DNA of 64,000 nt from JACVRW01 sp963837445. Its GTDB lineage: Bacteria; Actinomycetota; Thermoleophilia; Solirubrobacterales; Thermoleophilaceae. The stretch lies in NCBI GenBank assembly GCA_963837445.1, contig CAWINK010000002.1, positions 310,001-374,000 of the forward strand. The letters are read 5' to 3'. The notes under the pieces were generated by a model. It was not told the origin of the DNA. It did not search any database and saw nothing but the letters and a program-made list of their open reading frames with translations. The translations under genes were made by a program, and so were the position numbers. Positions 1 to 10,740 of this stretch are shown here, piece after piece; position 1 is the first letter of the stretch, and each line of letters opens with the position of its first letter.

Positions 1-1
1 G

Positions 2-2755
<2,754 letters not shown>

Positions 2756-2773
2756 GCCTCAGACACTCGGGCG

Positions 2774-2824
2774 CCAGGTGGCAGGAAATCGGTGCGTTTT
2801 CCGCCACGAATCCCTGCCACCTGG
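2774..2824. terminator. Bidirectional stem-loop between convergent genes
   Basis: A perfect 12-base inverted repeat (CCAGGTGGCAGG at 2774-2785 and its complement at 2813-2824) encloses a 27-base loop. It lies between the uvrA stop and the stop of the leftward GGDEF gene, the usual place for a shared terminator. There is no long T-run. Confidence 0.6.
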
Positions 2825-2826
2825 AT

Positions 2827-3339
2827 TTAGGCAGGGCCCAGCGCGTCGCCGCCGCGGGTGCGGCGCAGCTTGCGCATGGTCTGGATGACCTCCATGCGCC
2901 GGTGAGCCTGGGTGGCAGCCTCCATCACCGTGATGCCGCTCGAGGTGTCCGCCAGGCCGACGGAGCACGTGACCGGGCCCGCCTCCATCTCGAAGGAGAT
3001 GGCCTGCAGCTCGTCCTCGAAGCGGTCCGCCCAGATGCTGGCCTTGCGCGAGTCGGTGGCGTGCAGCAGCACGGCGAACTCGTCCGGTCCCATGCGGGCC
3101 AGCTCGTCCACCGCCCGCAGGTTCGAGCGGAGCGTGGACACGCAGAGACGCAGGATGTCGCTGCCGGTGCCGGCGCCGTGGTGGGCGTTCACCCAGCGCA
3201 GGCCGTCCACGTCGAGCATGGCCACGGTGAGCAACTCGCCCGTGCGGGCGCGGCGCAGCTCCTCCCGGGCAAGCAGGGCGTGGAAGTCGTCTGCGGTCGG
3301 CAGATCGATGAGTGGGTCAATTCCCATCCCGGTATTCAT
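2827..3339 (-). CDS. GGDEF-domain protein with degenerate active-site motif
   Basis: A compact 170-residue GGDEF-fold protein without a transmembrane or PAS part. The active-site motif reads GPDEF at residues 84-88 (in RMGPDEFAVLL) instead of GGDEF, and the metal-binding aspartates sit in LDVDGLRWVN around residue 43. GGDEF enzymes make cyclic di-GMP; proline at the second glycine probably abolishes or reduces activity, so a nucleotide sensor or structural role is possible (inference). The ATG at 3339 was chosen because it overlaps the stop of the upstream DUF393 gene as ATGA; an in-frame start at 3354 also exists. Translational coupling to the DUF393 protein is likely. Confidence 0.75.
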   Translation of the reverse strand: MNTGMGIDPLIDLPTADDFHALLAREELRRARTGELLTVAMLDVDGLRWVNAHHGAGTGSDILRLCVSTLRSNLRAVDELARMGPDEFAVLLHATDSRKASIWADRFEDELQAISFEMEAGPVTCSVGLADTSSGITVMEAATQAHRRMEVIQTMRKLRRTRGGDALGPA

Positions 3340-3783
3340 CGGCCGCTTGGCCAAGACCCTGAGATCACGCGATCAGCCCACCGCCGGGCGAACGCGGGAA
3401 ACAGCCGCCCGAGCGGCGAACGGTGGTCCGCCACCCAGCGGTAGAGGCGGTCCGCTGCGCCCGGAAAGCGCTCGCTGGCCCGCGCGAGCGGACGCCCTCC
3501 GGGCAGCCGCGCGAAGACCGGGCCAAAGGCCGCGCCTCCGGAGTGCACGCCGCCAGGCTCGACCAGGTGCCAAGACGCCATCCGCTCCTCCTCCGACATG
3601 CCGGCCAACAGGGCGTCCGCCTCGCTCAGTGCCAAGCGCCACGGGCCGCAGCCGACCGCGCGTGTCCCATCGAAGCAGAAGCGCGAGCGAAACCCGGCAG
3701 AACCCGCAGTCGGGGTCGAATAGCACTGCTGCGCGCCCGGCCGAGCCGGGCGCTTGCTCCAGGCGGACCGGCACGGGGGTCAT
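3336..3783 (-). CDS. DCC-family thiol-disulfide oxidoreductase-like protein (DUF393), frameshifted
   Basis: The reconstructed protein has about 148 residues with the DCC-family motif FDPDCGFC near residue 22 (CxxC pair), then a family-typical middle (RRGRLRPVAL-like) and a C-terminal part with RWVADHRSPLGRLFP. The two halves are in different frames: the upstream frame reads to about 3625 and the downstream frame continues from about 3623. Dropping one base near 3624 (GAG C GAG) restores a continuous protein. This may be a sequencing error or a real pseudogene. The stop overlaps the GGDEF start as ATGA. The start lies only 18 bases from the divergent acyltransferase start, so the promoters must overlap. 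Confidence 0.7.
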
Positions 3784-3801
3784 GTCTGGCAAGCTGCGCC
3801 G

Positions 3802-4416
3802 GTGCAGAACGCTCGATTGTGGTGGCAGAAGTGGCGCTGGTACGAGCGCAACTCGCTGCCCTGGAACCGGCTGAGCATCCACCGTGAGCTGGCAAGGAGG
3901 CGGGCGTTCGCCCGCTGGCCGCTGCACGGGAACGTGCTCGAGGCGCTGCGCGAGGGCCGCCTCGAGATCGGCGAGGGCACGCTGCTCGAGCCGCACGTCT
4001 GGCTGACCGCGCCCGATGACGCGCGCATCCGGATCGGCGAGGGGACTTTCCTGAACATAGGGGTCATGGTGGCGTCCGCCGAGCTCGTGGAGATCGGCGA
4101 TCACTGCATGTTCGCGAACGGCTGCTTCGTGACGGACTCCAACCACCGCTTCGACGACCCCGGCAAGCCGATCACCTGGCAGGGCTTCACCAGCAAGGGC
4201 CCGACTCGTATCGGCGACAACGTCTGGTGCGGGGCGAATGTGGTGGTCACCAGCGGCGTGACCGTGGGGGAGCGCAGCGTGATCGGCGCGAACAGCGTGG
4301 TCACGCAGGACATCCCGCCCTACTCCATCGCGGCCGGAGCACCCGCGAAGGTGCTCCGCCGCGTGGAGTACGACAAGGCGCCCCCCGGCGACTCGTCGCT
4401 AGCAGAGAACGACTAG
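3802..4416 (+). CDS. Hexapeptide-repeat (left-handed beta-helix) acyltransferase
   Basis: A 204-residue transferase of the LbH superfamily (xenobiotic/maltose acetyltransferase-like). Imperfect hexapeptide turns run through the middle (GEGTLLEP, RIGEGTFLNIGVMV, IGDHCMFANGCFV), followed by the loop with SNHRFDDP and the coil IGDNVWCGANVVVTSGVTVG, ending in VVTQDIPPYSIAAGAPAKVLRR, the classic C-terminus of sugar or antibiotic O-acetyltransferases. The catalytic histidine is probably the one in DSNHRF. The likely role is acetylation of a cell-surface sugar; the substrate is unknown. GTG at 3802 is used because the region upstream lies in the divergent promoter gap. Its 3' end overlaps the convergent secreted-protein gene by 18 bases. 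Confidence 0.85.
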   Translation: MQNARLWWQKWRWYERNSLPWNRLSIHRELARRRAFARWPLHGNVLEALREGRLEIGEGTLLEPHVWLTAPDDARIRIGEGTFLNIGVMVASAELVEIGDHCMFANGCFVTDSNHRFDDPGKPITWQGFTSKGPTRIGDNVWCGANVVVTSGVTVGERSVIGANSVVTQDIPPYSIAAGAPAKVLRRVEYDKAPPGDSSLAEND

Positions 4417-4944
4417 GTGGAACGGCTTGTTGGCCTCAACGCCGTTGGCTCCGGTCGTCCGGATGTCCACCCCTCTCACGTCTGAGCCGAGCCCGCTCAC
4501 CGTGATCTGGCCGTTGTCGGGTGGCGCGGCCGCCGTCGGGCCTCCGATCGTGGCGTAGTAGCCGCAGCCGCGGATGTCCGCCTCGAAGATCGCCTGGTAG
4601 CGACCCTCGGCCGTGCGGGACACTGATGTGGTCCCACGCCCTCGAACGCCCTGACCGCCGGCGTTCACGACCGCAAAGCGGGCACTGCCGTGTGCCACGA
4701 ACGCGCTCGGCACCGTGCCGAGGGTCGATTCCTTGATCGCCCGGCCGCCGAGGCCGTCCCGGCGGGTGTCCTTGCCGAGGAGGCCGCCGTTGCGCACATC
4801 AACGCTCCGGATCGTGTTGTTCCTGATGCTCCCGCTCGATATGACGAGGGCATAGGCGGAGCCCCCCATGGCCATGAACAGCGCAAGCAGCGCCACGACC
4901 ATCGCGGGCGACGGGATGAAACGACGGAATCGGGTCATGGACAA
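4399..4944 (-). CDS. Exported hypothetical protein, Thermoleophilia type
   Basis: 181 residues with a basic N-terminus (MTRFRRFIPSP) followed by a hydrophobic segment at about residues 14-34 ending MGGSAYALV, so exported or membrane-anchored. The segment after it (SIRNNTIRSVDVRNGGLLGKD) resembles the repeated short-turn stretch (NSVGTKQLKNG-like) seen after the signal in many uncharacterised secreted proteins of Solirubrobacterales. The C-terminal half looks like a beta-rich domain with cysteines in RGCGYY and at the last residue, which could form a disulfide. No enzymatic motif is visible. Function unknown. Confidence 0.75.
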   Translation of the reverse strand: MSMTRFRRFIPSPAMVVALLALFMAMGGSAYALVISSGSIRNNTIRSVDVRNGGLLGKDTRRDGLGGRAIKESTLGTVPSAFVAHGSARFAVVNAGGQGVRGRGTTSVSRTAEGRYQAIFEADIRGCGYYATIGGPTAAAPPDNGQITVSGLGSDVRGVDIRTTGANGVEANKPFHLVVLC

Positions 4945-4976
4945 CTGAACCCCACTGGCGCGCGGGGGTTTCGGTG

Positions 4977-5393
4977 CTACGCGACTACCTGCACGACAAC
5001 CGTGCGCTCGCGCGCGCGATCGTCGAAGTCCACGAGCACGATCTGCTGCCAGGTGCCCAGCGCAAGCTGGCCGCTGCGCACGGGAAACGTCTCCGAAGGG
5101 CCCACGATCGCCGCCCGAATGTGTGCATGTGCGTTCGTATCCGTATTCAGCCGGTTGTGGTCGTAGTCGGCGTCCTGCGGGATCAGCCGGCCGAGCGTCT
5201 CGCGCAGGTCGTGCACCCCGCCGGGCTCGTGCTCCATCGTCGTGATCGCGGCCGTCGAGCCCGGCACGAACACGGATACAAGGCCGCTGTCCACGCCGGA
5301 CTGCTCGACCACGCTCTGCACACCGGCGGTTATGTCGATCGTGTCTCCGTTCCCCTCGGTGGAGAAGCGGAGCTGCCCGCTGTGGACCGTCAG
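4977..5393 (-). CDS. YjbQ/UPF0047 family protein, probable CTG start
   Basis: 138 residues of the YjbQ (UPF0047) family, members of which show weak thiamine-phosphate-synthase activity. Family signatures are FVPGSTAAITTMEHEPG near the middle, DYDHNRLNTDTNAHAHIRA, and GTWQQIVLVDFDDRARERTV at the end. The first ATG/GTG/TTG in frame (GTG at 5321) would delete the first family strand; the conserved beginning (SGQLRFSTEGNGDTIDIT) reads upstream without a standard start, up to CTG at 5393-5391, which overlaps the panB stop as CTGA. That gives the usual family length. It is last in the DUF2520-panC-panB-yjbQ operon. Confidence 0.8.
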   Translation of the reverse strand: MTVHSGQLRFSTEGNGDTIDITAGVQSVVEQSGVDSGLVSVFVPGSTAAITTMEHEPGGVHDLRETLGRLIPQDADYDHNRLNTDTNAHAHIRAAIVGPSETFPVRSGQLALGTWQQIVLVDFDDRARERTVVVQVVA

Positions 5394-6293
5394 AGCGAGA
5401 ACCCGCCGGTGAACGGCTCGCCGGTCTGCTCCTGGAGCAGCTCGTGGAGGCGCGCGATCTCGTCCGGGGCCATCGTGTAGCCGTGCTCGGGCTCCGGGTA
5501 GCGCCGCTCGCGCACCTCGTCGGCGAACGCCGCGACGCCCTTGATCATCTCGTCGCGCACGTTCGCGTAGCGCTTCACGAAGCGGGCGGCATGGCCGTCG
5601 TAGATGCCGAGCAGGTCGTGGAACACGAGCACCTGGCCGTCGGTGGCGCCACCGGCCCCGATGCCGATCACCGGGATCTCCATGCGAGGCATGATCGCCT
5701 CGGTGAGCGCGCTCGGGATCGCCTCGAAGACGAGCGCGAAGCAGCCGGCGTCCTGGAGGGCGAGCGCGTCGTGGAGCACGTCGAGCGCCCGCTCGGCGGT
5801 GCGCCCCTGCGAGCGATAGCCGCCGAGCGCGGTGGCCGTCTGCGGCGTGAGCCCCACATGGCCCATCACGGGGATGCCGGCACCCACGAGCGCCCGCGCC
5901 CGCTCCACGGACGTGCCTCCGCGCTCGATCTTCACGGCGTCGCAGCCGGCTTCCTTGATGAACCGCTGGGCGCTGTGGATGGCCTCCTCGTTGGAGGCCT
6001 CGTACGAGCCGAACGGCATGTCGCCGATCATCAGGGGCGTGCTCAGCCCTCGGCGCACCGCCTGCGCGAGCATGAGCAGCTCCGCGAGCGTCACGGGAAC
6101 GGTCGACGGGTGCCCGAGTACGGTCATCGCGCCCGAGTCGCCCACGAGCACGACGTCCACGCCGGCCTCCTCGGCCACCTGGGCGCTCGGGTAGTCGTAG
6201 GCGGTGACCATCACGACCGGCTCACCCAAGCGCCTTCTTCTCGGCGAGGGTGCTCAGGCTGATGGCGGGACGCTGGGTGGGACGGTGACTCAT
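5390..6293 (-). CDS. panB: 3-methyl-2-oxobutanoate hydroxymethyltransferase, frameshift near N-terminus
   Basis: PanB transfers a hydroxymethyl group from methylene-THF to 2-oxoisovalerate, giving ketopantoate in pantothenate/CoA synthesis. Diagnostic stretches are VTAYDYPSAQVAEEAG, VLVGDSGAMTVLGH, AVKIERGG (catalytic-site Lys/Glu) and PVIGIGAGGATDGQ. The true start is probably ATG at 6293, which overlaps the panC stop as ATGA and gives MSHRPTQRPAISLSTLAEKK. That frame hits TGA at 6224-6222. Removing one base near 6230 (GCG C TTG) joins it to the conserved LGEPVVMVTAYDY, for about 300 residues. Read as is, only a TTG start at 6229 would be available (279 residues). Confidence 0.9.
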
Positions 6294-7147
6294 TTCTCGC
6301 CTCCGAGAATGGCGTTGTCGATCAGTCGGGCGCGCCCGACGCGGGCGGCCACGGCAAGCAGCGTCGAGCCGTTCACTCGCTCGACGGGGGAAAGGTCCAT
6401 TGCGGAGCGGAGCTGGAGGTAGTCCGGTTCCACGCCGGCGCGCGCAAGCTCCTCGCGCGCCGCGGCCACCACAGCGGCCGCCTCGCGCGTGCCGTCCTCC
6501 ACCGCGGCCTCGGCCGCTCGCAGGGCGCGGTTGAGGGCGAGCGCGCGCTCGCGCTCCTCCGGGCTCAGGTAGGCGTTGCGCGAGCTGAGCGCCAGCCCGT
6601 CGGGGTCGCGGATCGTGGGGCAGACCTCGATTCGCACGGGGATGTCGAGGTCGCGCACGAGCTTGCGGATCACGAGCGCCTGCTGGGCGTCCTTCTGGCC
6701 GAAGTACGCCACGTCGGGCCCGACCATGTTGAAGAGCTTGGTGACCACGGTCGTCACGCCCTGGAAGTGCTCCGGGCCGCGCTGCGCGTCGTCGCCCTCG
6801 AGCGTCTCCGTGAGGGCGCCGACGACCACCGTCGTGTCGAACCCATCGGGGTAGACCTCTTCGACCGGCGGTGAGAACAGGATGTCCACGCCCTCGGCCT
6901 CGGCCAGCTCGGTGTCGCGCTCCTCGTCGCGCGGGTACGCGGCGAAGTCCTCGCCGGGGGCGAACTGGGCGGGGTTCACGAACAGCGAGACCACGAGCAC
7001 GTCGTTCTCGCCGCGGGCGCGCCGCATCAGCGACAGATGGCCGTCGTGGAAGAAGCCCATCGTGGGCACCAGCCCGATGCCGCGCCCCGCTCGGCGCTCG
7101 GGAGCGAGCAGCTCGCGGAGCTCGGCAACCGTGCGGACCGTCTTCAT
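6290..7147 (-). CDS. panC: Pantothenate synthetase
   Basis: PanC condenses pantoate with beta-alanine using ATP. The 285-residue protein has the nucleotidyltransferase signature PTMGFFHDGHLSLM (HIGH-like motif) near residue 28, the pantoate-binding stretch FVNPAQFAPGEDF, PDVAYFGQKDAQQ, and ALSSRNAYLS in the KMSKS position. The length matches the family. ATG at 7147 overlaps the stop of the DUF2520 gene, and its own stop overlaps the panB ATG, so three genes are translationally coupled. Confidence 0.96.
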   Translation of the reverse strand: MKTVRTVAELRELLAPERRAGRGIGLVPTMGFFHDGHLSLMRRARGENDVLVVSLFVNPAQFAPGEDFAAYPRDEERDTELAEAEGVDILFSPPVEEVYPDGFDTTVVVGALTETLEGDDAQRGPEHFQGVTTVVTKLFNMVGPDVAYFGQKDAQQALVIRKLVRDLDIPVRIEVCPTIRDPDGLALSSRNAYLSPEERERALALNRALRAAEAAVEDGTREAAAVVAAAREELARAGVEPDYLQLRSAMDLSPVERVNGSTLLAVAARVGRARLIDNAILGGEK

Positions 7148-7908
7148 GCGGTCGCCCTCTGTGCGGCCAGGTCACGCGTCCGGCGCACCAGCTCGTCGAA
7201 CAACTCGAGCAGTTCCGGCGCCACCTCTTCGACCGCCGCCCGCTGCGCCGCGACGGTGGCTTCGTCGCCGCGGGCCACCGGGCCGGTGAGCGCCTCCTCC
7301 GGCCCCAGCTCGGCGATGTTCTCCACCGTCTGGCGCACGAGCGGAGCCAGAAGCGCGCGCGCCTCGTGGCGCTCGAGTCCGGCTCCCACGGCGATCGCCT
7401 CCGCCGCGGCCTCGAGCGTGACCAGGAAGTTCGAGGCCACCGATGCTGCGGCGTGGTAGGCGGCGCGGCCGTCATCGTCGATCTCGAACGGCGTCATGCC
7501 GAGCCGCTCGGCCAGCCCGGTGGCGAAGGCAATGGCCTCGGGCGTGGATCCAGCAACCGCGGCGCCCACGCCTTCGAAGCTCACGCCGGGATCGGCGACC
7601 GTCTGGAGCGGGTGGAGCCCGAACGCCGCGACACCGGCGTGCGCCAGCGCGGACAGCGGCGTGGCGCCGCTCGTGTGGCCCACGAAGGGCGCGGCCGCCG
7701 TCACTACCTCCGCGGCCGCGGCGATCTCGCCATCGGGCACGCAGAGCAGGATGGCGTGGCAGCCCAGCGGCCGCTCGCCACGGCCCACGGGCCCTTCGAC
7801 CGTGATTCCGGCGTCGCGAAGCGCCCGCGCCAGCGCGGTGCCGACCCGCCCGGGGCCGACAATGCCCACACGCAGTGGGCCGTTGAGGCTCGTCTGATCT
7901 GGGTTCAT
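7144..7908 (-). CDS. Rossmann-fold DUF2520 oxidoreductase-like protein
   Basis: 254 residues: an N-terminal NAD(P)-binding Rossmann domain with VGIVGPGRVGTALARAL, then a C-terminal helical DUF2520-type domain containing GLHPLQTV, AAYHAAASVASNFLVTL and GPVARGDEATV. This resembles a ProC/ketopantoate-reductase-like architecture. The place immediately upstream of panC and panB suggests a part in pantothenate synthesis, perhaps ketopantoate reduction (panE role), but that is inference; no panE homologue is visible here. ATG at 7908 fits the fold; longer upstream extensions run into the divergent uracil-DNA glycosylase promoter and are not used. Confidence 0.85.
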   Translation of the reverse strand: MNPDQTSLNGPLRVGIVGPGRVGTALARALRDAGITVEGPVGRGERPLGCHAILLCVPDGEIAAAAEVVTAAAPFVGHTSGATPLSALAHAGVAAFGLHPLQTVADPGVSFEGVGAAVAGSTPEAIAFATGLAERLGMTPFEIDDDGRAAYHAAASVASNFLVTLEAAAEAIAVGAGLERHEARALLAPLVRQTVENIAELGPEEALTGPVARGDEATVAAQRAAVEEVAPELLELFDELVRRTRDLAAQRATA

Positions 7909-7989
7909 ACCCCCGTCGGTCCACTCCGTGGTCGGGTAGCGGCCGATGATCGGAGGATACCCACAAGCGTTGCCGTCAACCCCAGGTCC

Positions 7990-7995
7990 TAGGCT
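7990..7995 (+). promoter_or_regulatory. TAGGCT -10 box, probable leaderless promoter of the uracil-DNA glycosylase gene
   Basis: TAGGCT fits the actinobacterial TANNNT -10 consensus and ends 7 bases before the ATG at 8003, placing transcription start at or next to the start codon. No properly spaced Shine-Dalgarno sequence is present. Confidence 0.5.
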
Positions 7996-8002
7996 TGGGG
8001 AC

Positions 8003-8683
8003 ATGCAGTCACGCAGCGCAGAGGAGCGCCGCGCGGAACTCGTCGAGCTGTACCGGGAAGCCACCGCGTGCGAGCGTTGCCCTTTGTTCAAGACCCGCAC
8101 CAAGGTCGTGTTCGGGTCGGGGCATGCCGACGCCGCCCTGATGTTCGTCGGGGAGGCGCCCGGGATGCACGAGGACCAGCAGGGACTCCCGTTCGTGGGG
8201 CGGGCAGGGCAGCTGCTCAACAAGCTGCTCGAGGAGATCGGCCTCGCCCGCGAGGACGTGTTCATCGCGAACGTGCTCCAGTCCCGGCCGCCCGGCAACC
8301 GCGATCCCCAGCCGGACGAGATCGACGCCTGCCGGCCGTTCCTGCACCGCAAGATCGAGTTGATCGAGCCGAGCGTGATCTGCACCCTGGGCAACTTCTC
8401 GACAAAGCTGCTCACCCGCTCGCAGCGCGGGATAACGAGCGTTCACGGCCGCCCGCAGGTGCACGAGCTGGGCGGCCGCCTGCTGCGGGTCTACCCGCTC
8501 TTCCACCCGGCGGCGGCGCTGCGCAGCACCAAGACGCTCGAGGAGCTGCGCCAGGACTTCGCTCGGCTCCCGTCGCTGCTCGAGGAGCCGCCGCCCGTGC
8601 CGATCGGCGCGGTGGCGCCGGTGGCCGCCGCGGCCGCCACAGCGCCGGCGGAGCAGGAGACTCCGCCGACGCTGTTCGACTGA
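8003..8683 (+). CDS. Uracil-DNA glycosylase, family 4 (iron-sulfur)
   Basis: A 226-residue base-excision-repair enzyme that removes uracil from DNA. Four cysteines for a [4Fe-4S] cluster are visible: C23 and C26 (ACERC), C110 (IDACRPF) and C127 (VICTLGN). Motif GEAPG at residues 50-54 is the family-4 active-site motif 1, and HPAAALRS is motif 2. FVGRAGQLLNKLL follows motif 1 as in the family. The C-terminus is an Ala/Pro-rich tail ending TPPTLFD. ATG at 8003 was chosen by domain start and promoter position; an in-frame upstream ATG at 7946 would add 19 unconserved residues. It is divergent from the pantothenate operon. Confidence 0.93.
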   Translation: MQSRSAEERRAELVELYREATACERCPLFKTRTKVVFGSGHADAALMFVGEAPGMHEDQQGLPFVGRAGQLLNKLLEEIGLAREDVFIANVLQSRPPGNRDPQPDEIDACRPFLHRKIELIEPSVICTLGNFSTKLLTRSQRGITSVHGRPQVHELGGRLLRVYPLFHPAAALRSTKTLEELRQDFARLPSLLEEPPPVPIGAVAPVAAAAATAPAEQETPPTLFD

Positions 8684-8690
8684 AGGGGGG

Positions 8691-8728
8691 CGGGCGACGG
8701 CCGGACGGGGGTGGCCGGCCGACGCCCG
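8691..8728. terminator. GC-rich stem-loop between convergent genes
   Basis: Arms CGGGCGACGGCCGG (8691-8704) and 8715-8728 are complementary with one mismatch, loop 10 bases. The hairpin sits between the stops of the uracil-DNA glycosylase gene and the leftward protease gene, so it can serve both. No T-run follows. Confidence 0.6.
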
Positions 8729-8746
8729 GGGGGAAACTGGGTCAGG

Positions 8747-9610
8747 TCAGCAGAGCGGGCTGTTCGCCAGCGGCTGTCCGGCGATCTGGAGGATGCGGCT
8801 CATGCGCGTGCCGGCGATGTAGCTCGGCAGCCACGTGGTGTCGACCACGAGGTGCGTGAGGTCGCCGGCCGCCTGCATCCCGGTGTTCACGCGCACGGCG
8901 CTTCCGGAGTCGCCGGGCGCGGCGGCGCCGGACCAGCCGAAGGCTGCGCTCTCCCACTTCAGGGCGAGGCCGGCGCGCGGCGTGCCGCCGGTGCCGACCG
9001 CGAGCCCGTGGCCGTAGTGGAAGACCGGCTCGGGCCCGGAGCCCGAGTACGAGCCGCAGGGACCGGCCACGACGGCCATCGTCGGGCTCACCCAGCTCTG
9101 CAGCTCGGGACGGATGGACACCAGCGCAAAGTCGTTGCCGATGCCGCCGTTCACGCTCCTCTGGATCGTGCCGACATCGACCAGGACGGGGTTGGCGCCA
9201 CCGGGAGCCAGCGTCAGCAGCGTGACGGCCTGGCCGGCGTTGCCGCAGTGGCCCGCTGTGCCGATCGAGTAGCTGCCGGGAGAGCCGAACACGAAGTTCA
9301 TCGTGCAGCCGGCCGGCGCGATCATCCACGAACCGGGGCGGATGCCGACCTCACCGGGAAGCGGTGCCTCAGGCGGAGCGGCCACGGGAGCGCCGTTCGC
9401 GGCGCGCACCCGAGCCGCGAGCGCGTCGGTGAACCAGGCGGGGGTGGCGGCCTTGAGTGGCACGGCATGTCCGAGGCCGTAGCGAACGGCACCGTCGACC
9501 GTGCGCCAGTCAGGTGACGAGCCCACCGTGGGCGTGGCCGCTGACGCGGCCGTGGTACTCACAAGCACGATGAGGGCGGCCAGGACGGCCGCGAGTGTCC
9601 AGCTACGCAT
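8747..9610 (-). CDS. Secreted trypsin-like serine protease
   Basis: A 287-residue exported protein with a clear signal peptide (about residues 1-25, ending TTAASA). The chymotrypsin-fold catalytic triad can be placed: His121 in GTAGHCG, Asp160 in GNDFALV and Ser235 in APGDSGSAV. Cysteines at 102 and 122 could form the usual disulfide next to the His. A roughly 60-residue segment between the signal and the His region may be a propeptide or a small extra domain. It resembles streptogrisin/S1 proteases of actinobacteria. ATG at 9610 is preceded by a good GGGGGAGA ribosome-binding site. It probably works outside the cell; the substrate is unknown. Confidence 0.88.
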   Translation of the reverse strand: MRSWTLAAVLAALIVLVSTTAASAATPTVGSSPDWRTVDGAVRYGLGHAVPLKAATPAWFTDALAARVRAANGAPVAAPPEAPLPGEVGIRPGSWMIAPAGCTMNFVFGSPGSYSIGTAGHCGNAGQAVTLLTLAPGGANPVLVDVGTIQRSVNGGIGNDFALVSIRPELQSWVSPTMAVVAGPCGSYSGSGPEPVFHYGHGLAVGTGGTPRAGLALKWESAAFGWSGAAAPGDSGSAVRVNTGMQAAGDLTHLVVDTTWLPSYIAGTRMSRILQIAGQPLANSPLC

Positions 9611-9658
9611 TCCAATCTCCCCCTGCCAAGGTTCGTAGGCTCTCTAAAGGCATATCCG

Positions 9659-10075
9659 ATGCTTCCAACGGTCAAACACTCGAACAGCCCGCAGGACACT
9701 GAGCGGGCCGGCGCGGAGCTGGCGGGCCGCCTCACCCGGGGTGACGTGGTTCTGGTGAGCGGGGAGCTGGGCAGCGGCAAGACCACGTTCGTGCGCGGCG
9801 CGTGCCGCGCGCTTGGCGTGGAGGGACCGGTCACGAGCCCCACATTCACCATCGGGCAGGTGCTGGGCGGCGCTCCCGAGATCGCGCACCTCGACCTCTA
9901 CCGGCTGGGCTCCCTGGCTGGAGAGGACCCGGCGCTGCTCGACGACTACCTCACGCCTGAGCGGGTCGGATTCGTGGAGTGGCCGGCTGTGGCGGAGCCC
10001 GCCCTGGAGCGCGTGACTGCGCGCGTCCTCCTGGAGCACGCCGGCGGCGACCGCCGCCGGATCACGGTCGCGTGA
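9659..10075 (+). CDS. tsaE: tRNA threonylcarbamoyladenosine biosynthesis ATPase TsaE
   Basis: TsaE is the ATPase that supports the TsaB-TsaD complex making t6A37 in tRNAs decoding ANN codons. The 138-residue protein has the Walker A motif GELGSGKTT (35-43), switch-like PTFTIGQV, and HLDLYRL plus VEWPA, all typical. A TAGGCT box lies 17 bases upstream of the ATG. The stop overlaps the tsaB GTG as GTGA, starting a four-gene coupled run tsaE-tsaB-rimI-tsaD. Confidence 0.96.
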   Translation: MLPTVKHSNSPQDTERAGAELAGRLTRGDVVLVSGELGSGKTTFVRGACRALGVEGPVTSPTFTIGQVLGGAPEIAHLDLYRLGSLAGEDPALLDDYLTPERVGFVEWPAVAEPALERVTARVLLEHAGGDRRRITVA

Positions 10076-10740
10076 CGCTCCTCGGGCTCGACACCTCCAC
10101 CTCGGCGGCGAGCGCGTGCGTTCTGCTGGCGGACGGCACGCCCTTCGAGGTCGCGCCGCGGCCCGAGCGTCTTCAGCGGCCGCCGGCGCACGCGAGCGAG
10201 CTGATGCCAGCCGTGGCGGACGTCATGGGCCGCGCGGGGGTCGGCTGGCGCGAGCTCGACGCGATCGCGGTCGGGGTCGGGCCGGGCACGTTCACCGGCC
10301 TGCGAATCGGGATAGCGACAGCCCGCGCGCTGGCAGGTGCGAACGGCCTGCCGCTGCGCCCGGTGTCGTCGCTGGCCGCGCTGGCCGCCGGGATCGAGGC
10401 GCCGTTTCGCCTCCCGCTCATCGACGCGCGCAGGGGGGAGGTCTTCGGCGCACTCTACGAGGGCCACGAGCGGGTCTGGCCGCCGTTCGCCGCTCCGCCC
10501 GAGGAGCTTGCCAAGCGCCTGCGGGATGAGGGATTCACGCCACTGGCAGCGGGAGACGGCTCGGTACGATTTCGGGAGCTGCTCGAGGAGGCCGGCGTCT
10601 CGGTCGCGCCGGACGACTCCGAAGCCCACGTGGTCCGTGCGCTGCACGTCTGCCGCCTGGGGGCCGGGGTATCCGATCAGCCGCCGGAGGCCGTTCTGCC
10701 CGACTATCTGAGAGACCCGGACGCGAAGCCGCAACAGTGA
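10072..10740 (+). CDS. tsaB: tRNA threonylcarbamoyladenosine biosynthesis protein TsaB
   Basis: TsaB is the inactive ASKHA-fold partner that stabilises TsaD. The 222-residue protein begins MTLLGLDTSTSAASACVL, the standard TsaB opening, and contains VGVGPGTFTGLRIGIATARAL and IDARRGEVFGALY. The catalytic metal histidines of TsaD are absent, as expected. The GTG at 10072 overlaps the tsaE stop as GTGA; the longer upstream open frame lies inside tsaE. The stop overlaps the rimI start. Confidence 0.95.
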   Translation: MTLLGLDTSTSAASACVLLADGTPFEVAPRPERLQRPPAHASELMPAVADVMGRAGVGWRELDAIAVGVGPGTFTGLRIGIATARALAGANGLPLRPVSSLAALAAGIEAPFRLPLIDARRGEVFGALYEGHERVWPPFAAPPEELAKRLRDEGFTPLAAGDGSVRFRELLEEAGVSVAPDDSEAHVVRALHVCRLGAGVSDQPPEAVLPDYLRDPDAKPQQ

